A DNA stretch of 64,000 nucleotides from Bimastos eiseni (taxonomy: Eukaryota > Annelida > Clitellata > Crassiclitellata > Lumbricidae): NCBI GenBank assembly GCA_959347315.1, contig OY365808.1:2701954-2765953 (forward strand), given 5' to 3'. The translations under genes and the position numbers were made by a program. The notes beneath the pieces are model-generated. The model did no database searches, was not told the DNA's origin, and was given only the letters and a program-made list of their open reading frames with translations. This document shows, piece by piece, positions 56,260 to 64,000 of this stretch (position 1 is the stretch's first letter; the number at the start of each line of letters is the position of its first letter).

Positions 56260-57970
56260 ATAATCATGGTTGCAGAACAATTAAAAACAATTGAGATACA
56301 ACAAAATGCTGCTTATATTGACTTCATTTATTTACTTTAATTAAATGCTCTAAGACTCCATCACCTACGCGTATCTACAATGTACTTTTTAACACCGGAC
56401 CTCACAGTCCTGTCCAAGGAATGAGTCGTATCTATAAGAGAAATGGTTGGTGGGAGATGGGGAGAGTTTGAGAAAGGGAATGAGAAGGTGGGAACTTGGA
56501 ACAGAAAAGGGAAGGGGTCGAGACTCAGGACAAAATAGTGGGGGGTGGTCAAAATTCGGAAGCGTAGAGGAAGACAGGTAGCGTAAAGGACGGAATTGAA
56601 TGCTGGGGTTTGCCTAGTCTTGATTCTGCCTCTGGACCCTGCATTCCATCTATATTATAGGCCTCAAAGTTTTAGTACAGGATAACTGCTTAGTTGAACA
56701 ACACATGAAATGTTGAAAACCGGTTTTCTTCTCTACCTATAGTTTTCCACGTTGATATGAATCCAGATTCAGACATGGACCTTCTGGAGACACAAGGTTT
56801 GAGTTGTCAAATTTGAACGGGACGGGGTTGAAAATTGTCAAATGTCCAGATGTTCCGACCAGAATTCTTACGAACCTGAAACCCATATACGGGCTAAATT
56901 GTAGAGGGTAGCTGTCGGTTTTCGGTGCACTAACTTGATTCTTAGCTGTCTCGAGATACATTAAGCTACTGTAAGCTGATCGCGGGGGTTTGCTTGACCC
57001 GCCACCCTAAAAGATAATCTTTTGAGACTTAGGCCTAACTGGCGGGGTTGAAAAATGAACTGGGGGTTCAACCCTCGCAACCCACCAACAATTCAATCAC
57101 TTTGGAGACAATGGTCATTTCAATTGTGCAAGCCTTCAACTTCACGCTGCTTTGAAGCTACAATAGGTCATAGCCTTCGTACCTCTGCACAAAGTACAAT
57201 GTATTCGTAGGGTTACAACTGCGAAACCATTAATTCTGATTAGACGCCATCGTCGTCTTTCTAGCAACAGCATCGGTGGTAGGCTATAGGTAGCACCCGT
57301 GTAGTCATTGATCGCAAAAGTTTAGGCCTACAAGGGAACGGATTGAGCTCCGCATAACCTATGTCTATTATTTATGATAGGATCATAAGCCCTTATAATT
57401 AGGCTATGTATATGTGTCTTGACTATAAATGCATTATTTAAAATGCTTTTGTATTTTGAAATAACGGCTTGTTCCGCATATCACCGAATTTAACAGAGGC
57501 CTAACAATATAGGCAAATCCTACTGCAATAGGCTAAGATCAGGGCTGTAAACATGTTGCTTGTTGGTTATTTTGTCATTTGTTTTTTTATACAAAAAAAC
57601 AAAAGATATGAAAAATGACATTTTTTGGATTTTTGCTTTTTAAAATATTTTTATTCAATTTACTAATATTATTACTATTTTATTACTAATTGTGTGTTAT
57701 TCAGTCCGAAATCAAGCTGAATAAAAAACGAGCTGGAGCTCTTTTTCATGCTGTGTCTGATTCTTTTTTTTTAACAAAACTGTTGTGACAAAATCTAAAG
57801 GAAAATTAAAAACAAAAAACAAAATAAAACAAAAAAACATAAAATCCAAAAAACAACGTTTGATTTCTATAAAATCTTGATTTTTGTGCACCTCTGGCTA
57901 AGATTAGCCATATTGAGCACAGTTTTTGACAAATAACAGTTGATTATCCGCTTGAGAATTATATATCAGC
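56260..57970. other. Intergenic, no gene recognised
   Basis: 57560-57880 is A/T-rich with many AAAAAC words. TAGGCCTA octamers occur near 57031 and 57322. No exon is recognised. Confidence 0.4.
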
Positions 57971-57977
57971 TTTAGGA

Positions 57978-58220
57978 CATCATGGTGGCCGATTGGTCAG
58001 AGCGGTCGACCCGTAACACTCAGTGTGCGCTGATCGAGTGAGCGAGTTCGACCTTCGTCCGAGGTCATTTTGTAAATTAAGGACCTTGAGCATTCCTTCG
58101 CGCACAATAATATTGCTCTGCATTACAACTGCAGCTGCGTCGTCGAGACGTGTGTGCGCTTTCGATTTGTCGCGATAAAGCGCGTTATAAATGCCGAGTT
58201 GTATTGTATTGTATTGTATC
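57978..58220 (+). mobile_element. tRNA-derived SINE with (TTGTA)n tail
   Basis: The head CATGGTGGCCGATTGGTCAG then AGCGGTCGACCC holds a pol III A-box-like sequence; GAGTTCGACCTTC at about 58045 is a B-box-like sequence at a normal distance. The long variable-arm-like insert recalls Leu/Ser tRNAs. The body ends in AAAGCGCGTTATAAATGCC, a 3' end of the kind shared with L2-type LINEs, followed by four TTGTA units. Anticodon stem pairing is not maintained, so this is a SINE and not a tRNA gene. Confidence 0.75.
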
Positions 58221-59044
58221 AATTTTAAACTGATTATCAGGCTAATTCTTGATATTCTCCTGTAGGCCTACGTGATCAGAAGGCGTATGACTGTGAGAAA
58301 ATACGGTATGTTCTGACTCCTCTCACTCTGCTAAGAGGGAGAACTTCAACAAAAATATTTAAAAAATCCTAGGTCTGCTACATTTAGCGTGTGCTGTTTC
58401 GTTAAGATTCCCTTCTGAGGTATACCCAGAGTATATAGGTCTCCGTTGGCCACGAAATTGTCTGCAAATAATATTATTAGGACCAAAATGCAATAAATCT
58501 AATTAGAAACTTCTTCGACAGAGTGTGCTTTTGTTTTCCAGTCAAAAACCAGCTAAATAAAACATGGTTATTAGGTCCATAAAGCAGAAACGTGAACGGT
58601 GGGTCCGTGCACGGTTAGACCATTGGTGCTATAGTAATTCGGGTTCCGTTATCAACTAGTAGGAGCCTAGGCCTACCTTTTAAAACTACTGCCGTTATTT
58701 TTCTCCGTCAATTCAATTTTGAGTATATCATTTACGTAGGCTAGTGTTTCAGACAATTGATTGATGGATTTGGGCTTAGAAAATTTCCTCGAGGTCTATA
58801 ATTGATTTTTTCGTCAATCGGCAACAGTTGAATACGATTCATGTAGGCTTGTCTATGCGCCTACAGCATTTGAACAATGTTAAACTCTTGAACTTAGGCC
58901 TACATCTGGGTATCATGGTCTTGCAGTAGGGCCTATAGCCATATAGCCCTAAGCCTAATTCATAACCAATTAGCAATTTAAACTATCTTCGAAGCGCAGG
59001 CTGGTATACAAATTTATTTGGAGTTTGTATCTAGTTCACTTAGT

Positions 59045-59207
59045 CCAGAGGCGTCAATCCCCACTGAGTGATGGAGGCAAACCCAGCCGGTCCCAAGGGT
59101 CAGGAAGGCAAGATATTCCCCCAAGTCTAAAAGATATCCCCTTTACCTAAAATTGGAGATGTATTCAATTGCCTCTGGAACCCCCCCCCCCTATGTGGAC
59201 TTCGTCG
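59045..59207. mobile_element. Small inverted-repeat element (MITE-like), copy B
   Basis: Inverted homologue of the element at 50577-50727: CCAGAGGCGTCAATCCCC at one side, then AGGAAGGCAAGATATTCCC and CCTAAAATTGGAGA. A 12-base C run interrupts the right part. Its target duplication is not recognisable. Confidence 0.65.
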
Positions 59208-59833
59208 AATATGTAATTTAGGTTCATGTCAAAATTGACACTATAAGTTTATAGGTGATTGATCACAATCAAGCCAACGTACGTAGGCCTACAAAAAGCT
59301 ACAATACATGCGCGTGACTCGTCTGGCAGATTAAAATGTTTCCCACCTAAGAATCACTTTACTAGATCTGCAGGGTAATAATTTTGATAAAGAAAATATA
59401 GAACTAAGGGCAAGCTGTTTTCTTTACTTGCGTTTTGTATTTTATGAAAATTAGACAACGACGGCTTCAAAACTGCAAATCAGACACTTTTAATGGCGCT
59501 AAATGAATGCAACTGAGATGCAGAGCGCTGTTGTCGTTTCGTGTTCCATCGCAGAATTCCTGAAACCCGTCGCCTCCCCAAAATAAAGATGATGGGATGA
59601 GATTTTATTTTATTTCGGATAAAATCATTTTAATTTGACGAAAATCGCCAGCAGTTATCGGGCCGACGGGGGCGCACCGTTAATTAACCCGAAGGAGACG
59701 GCTGAAAGTGATATTTTGCAGACGCTGGAAGGCTCTTGTACGCTCGCAGTGACCCACCCGAATACTGTAGTTCAGAAGTCTCTCGCTAGGGCCGTAGCGG
59801 AACGAAATTCTGTCATAGTTCTGCCTGCGAAAT

Positions 59834-59969
59834 ATGGGATGTTTTAATGGAAAACCCGAGAAGGACAACGAAGACGAACGGATCCGCCGGGAGGCGAATA
59901 AGAAAATCGAAAAACAGCTTCAAAAGGATAAGCAGACATACAGAGCAACGCATAGACTTTTGCTTCTTG
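59834..59969 (+). CDS. GNAS: G-protein alpha-s subunit, coding exon 1
   Basis: Encodes [10 protein letters not shown]..., then [14 protein letters not shown] and [13 protein letters not shown], with the following glycine codon split by the intron. The N-terminus with Gly2-Cys3 (palmitoylation site) and the helix [16 protein letters not shown] are diagnostic of Gs alpha, which activates adenylyl cyclase downstream of GPCRs. The exon ends at G59969; the intron starts GTGAGC at 59970. The 5' limit of the exon lies in the UTR and is unknown. A three-codon frame (ATG at 59839) overlaps the start. The protein continues in exon 2 at 63000. Gene name by family; orthology not tested. Confidence 0.92.
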
Positions 59970-60966
59970 GTGAGCCGACGGATTTAAAACAGCGAATTCC
60001 ACTGTTCGTTTGCTTGATTTAGGTTGTCTTGAAAAAGGATTAGCAATTTCTAAGCTTTTGATCAATATTTAGAGTAAACTGTTTCTTTTGCAGCTCAACA
60101 TAAGAAAAGTTAGTAAATAAAGTTGGTGGTGGACAGATTTACCAGTGCCTTCAAGAGCTTGGCAAATGATGCATCATAAATGTCGGGATGCAAACAGGCA
60201 AATGTGCATACTTGTGACCATACATACATACATACATGTTTACATACATAGCCTTGTATATGATTGCACACATATGTATTTGCAGCTGAAGACTGATTAT
60301 TTAGAGCTTTATGTTGAGATTCTGATATTGTATGTGGCGTTGATTTGCTCATATCTAATTTCTAATATCTTGTTGTACAGACAATCGTTCAGAAATAAGT
60401 GTAGTATCAGGGATTTAAAGCTTTGTGCTATAATCTTTTGGCCTTCCAACATTGACCTGAAGGGAAATGGTTGGCATACCGTGATTGGCCGTTTTAAATG
60501 GCACATGGAGTAGAAAATTCTCAACTGATCTTTCTCGTACTTATCACGATCATAACCGGCCCACGATTAAAAATAAGTTGGATTGGTAAAATGATTCTTG
60601 CTGAAATAGAAGCTGGATTGATGAAAAGAATGCTTGCTGAAATGGAAGTTTTATTTGCTGCAAATTATCTAATCACAGCATTAACCCTGACCGCTCTACC
60701 AACCCTCATGATGCCTAACCTGACTATTAACTGATTTGTAGAAAATTAGCGAATTGCAAGGCAAGAATTCTTTTCATCTGAGATATAGGAAGGGATTCAA
60801 GACAACATAACGCATCATAACAGACACTTCCCTACAGAGAAGTCGGCGTCTATTTAAGGCGAACAATCTCAGTGCAAAATCAACACCATTAATAATAATA
60901 ATAATGAAGACAATTAATATGGTGCCGTAACGTGGCCATACCGCTGCAAGGGCGCCTCACAGAAAA

Positions 60967-61240
60967 CTAACAATCGGGATTTGCCTTCGAAAAGAGATGA
61001 GTCTTGAGGTTTAACTTGAACGAGTCTTCTGAGTCAGCCAGTCTGATGGCAAGCGGAAGACAATTCCAGCATCTGGGACCGGCGGCTGAGAAAGCGCGGT
61101 CACCGAAGCGCGTCTTCATCCTCTGTATGCGTAGGTTGGTCTTACGAAGCGATCTGAGCTGCAGCCCAGACGCAGTGGAATGCGTCTCCATACATAATGA
61201 CAGCCCCAATGCTAAATGTATGCCATCCTTCATTGGTATC
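60967..61240 (-). pseudogene. CR1-like LINE C-terminal fragment 5
   Basis: On the minus strand: RMKTRFGDRAFSAAGPRCWN, then CLPLAIRLADSEDSFKLNLK and THLF. This GDRAFS.A.P..WN.LP...R...S...FK..LKTHLF block is the extreme C-terminus of CR1/L2 LINE proteins. It has no stop over 80 codons. It lies in Gs alpha intron 1 antisense to the gene. Confidence 0.8.
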
Positions 61241-61817
61241 AGTGAACCATTATGTTAATGACCTGTCTGTTGTAGTATTTGTTTCACACATGTATAGATT
61301 TGGACAACGGATTTGAAGGATTTTATTGATTTAAATTATAAGTCAAATAGCTATTGAATTAGATTTAAGGTTGCAGCTAAAGCATTAATATGCCAAATGT
61401 TTATTTTCACATATGGACAGAGTTGCATGATCTCAAATAGGGATGAACAAAAACTCGGTTCGGAACTCAGCTTTATTCAATTTTCTTGGAACTCGGCATT
61501 ACTTGCACTCGGACAACAAACAATGGGTCCGAGTATTAATCTTTCTAATTTTCTGTTTTGAAAATCAAAATTGGATTTTTTTACACTCTCTTGATGGCAG
61601 ATGATTTAACATAGCATGTATTGGCTCATCAACCTTATAAGGTTCTGCTATAGCCAGTCAAAATGCTGAATATATTTGTTTGTTTTTTGCACGATTATTG
61701 TTACAAACAGAACAAATAGCAAATTTCAAAAATAATTAGCTTCATAATAGATATGGACAAGGTGTCTCAGTGAACAGTGGTGTTAAAATTTATAAATCCC
61801 TAAGACTGACACCTTTT

Positions 61818-62036
61818 CAGGGTCGTACCGAGGAAGGGACCAGTGGAGCCGTGGCCCAGGGCACAAATGTGGGAAGGGTGCAAATTTCAGGATAGAATAA
61901 CTAATTATTCCATAAAATGCACTATTTTTAAAATTTGGGGGCTCCAGATTGATGCTAGGTACAGGTCACAAATACTGTTTTCAAAATGTGGGGGCTCCAG
62001 ATTGATGCTAGGCAAGTATAGCTCAGTACAGCCCTA
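61818..62036. mobile_element. hAT-type MITE, copy 2
   Basis: Starts CAGGGTCGTACCGAG and ends with CAGTACAGCCCT plus A, the mutated inverse. Flanked by 8-bp near-duplicates CACCTTTT (61810-61817) and CACCTTTC (62037-62044), 7 of 8 identical. Homologous over its length to 16131-16330, with an internal duplication of the AAATTTGGGGGCTCCAGATT segment. Lies in the Gs alpha intron. Confidence 0.85.
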
Positions 62037-62227
62037 CACCTTTCAACTTGCTTACCATCATAGTCTGATTTCTGGTTTCCTGATCCAATGTATTTTGGCT
62101 GAGCTTATCTGTTATATTGCATTGCTTGTTTTGACAGTTTGACAATGAAGAGTCAATGGATTTGATTGCTTGTGTATAATCATTATGGCACAATAAAAAG
62201 GAATGGATAGGAAACAATTACCAATGT

Positions 62228-62330
62228 TTCTCCCAAAGCTCAAACTCTTTCTCTTCGTTTAAGAATCTCCCTAAAACTCACTTGTTTTCATTGGCTTTCA
62301 AGGATTGTTTGGATATCTGAGTTGGCGATT
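62228..62330 (+). pseudogene. CR1/L2-like LINE C-terminal fragment 6
   Basis: Reads SSFKNLPKTHLFSLAFKDCL, then DI and a stop. FK..LKTHLF..AF is the LINE C-terminus motif. Only about 25 codons are recognisable. Confidence 0.55.
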
Positions 62331-62339
62331 GACTAGTCG

Positions 62340-62940
62340 CGTGCGTCTAATATGCATTTCTGTGTGACCTTGTGTGCATTAGAAGTGTGCTTATAATGAT
62401 GATAGAAATCATTAGATGAGATTGGATTTCTCTAGATAGTCCAGGTACAAGGTTTGAAATAATTGATTTAGACATTGATTCACACGTGGAGTCTATTGTC
62501 TATGTATTTCATTGTGTCTCTTGAAGAGAGATTCATCGATACATAGTGCTGTGACCCTGAGGGATGGCTTAAATCCTGTTGTTTTTACTAATTTCTAAAT
62601 GAATTTGGTGACATTTTGAGTTTTATGATCATGAGCTGATAGCTTTGAAATCTCTTTATGAGGGTAATTGATGGTTAATGGTGACTGCAGTGAAACACTT
62701 TTATATCCTGGTGTGTAAAACTATATAATAGGTACCATATGTATCATATTGTATTTACTATAGCACCGTATTGTATTTATATAGCACCACTCAGAGCAGT
62801 ATATATCTAAATGTCATGGTTGCGATTGATTTTTTCATCTGGCAGATTGATCCTGTCGTCTGTTTGCAGATTGCGACTGCTCCATGAGATAACTTTGATC
62901 ATTTGTTTTTGTTTTTTTTAAATATGTAATCAGTTAAAGT
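62340..62940. other. Intronic, with LINE/SINE 3'-end word
   Basis: ATTGTATTTATATAGCACC at about 62765 is a reversed GCGCTATATAAA-type tail next to TTGTA units, so a minus-strand SINE or LINE end is likely. Otherwise nothing is recognised. Confidence 0.4.
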
Positions 62941-62999
62941 TTTGTCTAATTTCTTCAGGATTTTGAGACAGTTTACGATTGAGTTGCTTGATCTAACAG

Positions 63000-63072
63000 G
63001 TGCTGGAGAATCAGGAAAGTCTACGATCGTTAAGCAGATGCGAATCCTTCACGTTCATGGCTTTGACAATGA
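63000..63072 (+). CDS. GNAS: G-protein alpha-s subunit, coding exon 2
   Basis: The acceptor CTAACAG is followed by the 73-base exon encoding [18 protein letters not shown] and then VHGFDN plus two bases of the next codon. GAGESGKST is the P-loop that binds the phosphates of GTP; the following helix is standard for G alpha subunits. Donor GTAAGC at 63073. The phases (1 into, 2 out of the exon) are consistent with exon 1. The remaining exons, including the switch regions and the C-terminus that contacts the receptor, lie beyond the window; none was seen in 63073-64000. Confidence 0.93.
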
Positions 63073-63289
63073 GTAAGCAACCGTTTCCATGTTTTGTCTG
63101 TAATTAAAAGGTCTTTAAAATACAATGGATGCTCACAGCTCAGTTTTAGAATATCTGTGCAATGGAACAAGGTGGATTGCAACTGGAGATGAAATTTAAA
63201 AGCATTTTGCAATGGAAAGGGTTATGGGTTGAGGGGATATTTGACCTAGGTCACACAGCTATGCAGAACTGTGAATTTTCTGGGAGTGG

Positions 63290-63330
63290 CCCTAGGGTTA
63301 AAAGAGTGCTATATAAATTTTTGAATGAAT
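63290..63330 (+). repeat. LINE/SINE 3' end with (GAAT)n tail
   Basis: AGAGTGCTATATAAATTTTT followed by GAATGAATGAAT. Same end type as at 40890 and 58180. Confidence 0.6.
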
Positions 63331-63581
63331 GAATGTGGTTAATATTTAAGACATAATCATAAAATCCTAATTTCAAAAGCAGAGCTATGTAGAGCGTGTG
63401 GTGTATATTTTGGAGCCCAGTAAGAGCTGCCTGAGTTGGATGGACTCTGATTTCCGATAACTGGTATTCCAACTGGTGCATTTATGCTGAATGGTCGTAA
63501 TTACCTGATATATACAGAGAGGCCATCCTAAAAATGCTCTGCATTATTCTGCAAGGTCATGTGTAGGCATGCATGTAATGC

Positions 63582-63583
<2 letters not shown>

Positions 63584-63619
<36 letters not shown>

Positions 63620-63668
63620 GTGTGTTTGTGTACACATGTATGTATATATATATGTGTGTGTGTGTGCA
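63584..63668. repeat. (TA)n and (TG)n microsatellites
   Basis: TA run at 63584-63620, mixed GTATATA and a TG run to 63668. Confidence 0.92.
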
Positions 63669-63689
63669 TGCAAGTTTTCCTTATACACG

Positions 63690-63860
63690 TGATATTCTTT
63701 GGGGTTGCGGGGTCACATTTTTTAGGACACTTGCAGAGGGTACAAGTTCAATCCCCCACCAATGCACTGAGCATTTGTGAGTGGAGAACTTACTCTAAGT
63801 CCCTACACAGTAATTGTCTCGGGGAGATTGAAATCCATGCTCTCCACGTTACCAGGTGAT
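63690..63860 (+). repeat. Possible tRNA-derived SINE
   Basis: GGTACAAGTTCAATCCCCC at about 63738 resembles a B box, with GGGGTTGCGGGG about 50 bp upstream where an A box would be. The downstream part (CTCGGGGAGATTGAAA) has the style of a SINE body. Low certainty; the ends are not defined. Confidence 0.35.
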
Positions 63861-64000
63861 CTCTCTAAACAAATGGCTACTGTGTCACGTCCACCTGAGA
63901 ACTGTGACTCCTGTGAGAAATGGACAGTGGTCTTCTGAAACTAGACAGTTTTATGGAGGTTCTCGTAGTAATGAACCTTTAATATTTTAATTGCTTATTG

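Larger units (their letters stand above)
59970..62999 (+). other. GNAS: G alpha-s intron 1 (about 3.0 kb)
   Basis: Starts GTGAGC, ends CTAACAG. Phase 1 (splits the first glycine codon of the P-loop). It contains a minus-strand CR1-like fragment, a hAT MITE and a small plus-strand LINE tail. Near 60600-60660 a 39-bp direct duplication (TTGCTGAAATAGAAG / TTGCTGAAATGGAAG) is seen. Apart from these I recognise nothing between 60070 and 60960. Confidence 0.85.

Noticed and set aside
57978..58060. Functional tRNA-Leu or tRNA-Ser gene
   Set aside because: Stem pairing fails and the sequence runs on into a SINE body and tail.
59635..59847. Upstream protein overlapping the Gs alpha start
   Set aside because: It begins at TTG and its only ATG is three codons before its stop. 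More likely 5' UTR.
60070..60095. Alternative exon in Gs alpha intron 1 after TTTCTTTTGCAG
   Set aside because: A good acceptor-like string, but the following frame closes within a few codons and has no donor or known G alpha sequence.

Overview
The window is nuclear DNA of an animal, most likely a marine deuterostome invertebrate; an echinoderm-like genome is my best guess. Evidence: split exons of a G-protein alpha-s gene with GT/AG borders, a neuropeptide-type GPCR and a leucine-rich-repeat receptor each in one GC-rich exon, long AT-rich intergenic DNA, many microsatellites, and decayed LINE, hAT and Tc1-like elements. No bacterial-style operon, rRNA, CRISPR or functional tRNA gene was seen.

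Layout. 1-5800 is intergenic and built of old dispersed repeats, including a four-copy ~125-bp tandem array. 5801-7234 holds the first gene: six CCAAT-type units (one degenerate) at 31-33 bp spacing lead directly into an FMRFamide-receptor-like GPCR. 7235-52400 is a ~45-kb gene-poor expanse. It carries a Tc1-like element with intact terminal repeats (9078-9931), two hAT-type elements (16131-16330, 35944-36765), LINE fragments of CR1/L2-like, I-like and RTE-like type, a 2.4-kb pyrimidine-strand region (21460-23870), several minisatellites and two striking inverted repeats (18087-18297, 30897-31014). 52566-55022 is a single-exon LRR transmembrane receptor. 57978-58220 is a tRNA-derived SINE. 59834-63072 holds exons 1 and 2 of the Gs alpha subunit gene, which runs on beyond the right edge.

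The three protein genes all belong to cell-surface signalling: a peptide GPCR, an adhesion-type LRR receptor and a heterotrimeric G-protein subunit. Nothing in the sequence shows that they are co-regulated.

The features least explained by known families are: (i) the CCAAT array in front of the GPCR; (ii) a dispersed repeat called Rep-A here (core AGCGTCGCCCTCCTCC...GGGACTGGCA), with about 19 copies in 64 kb, three of them in tandem; (iii) the palindromic octamer TAGGCCTA, seen more than 20 times where about one is expected; (iv) a near-perfect 41-bp-arm hairpin at 30897-31014.

Copy counts were made by eye and may be low. TE family names rest on recognised motifs, not on searches.
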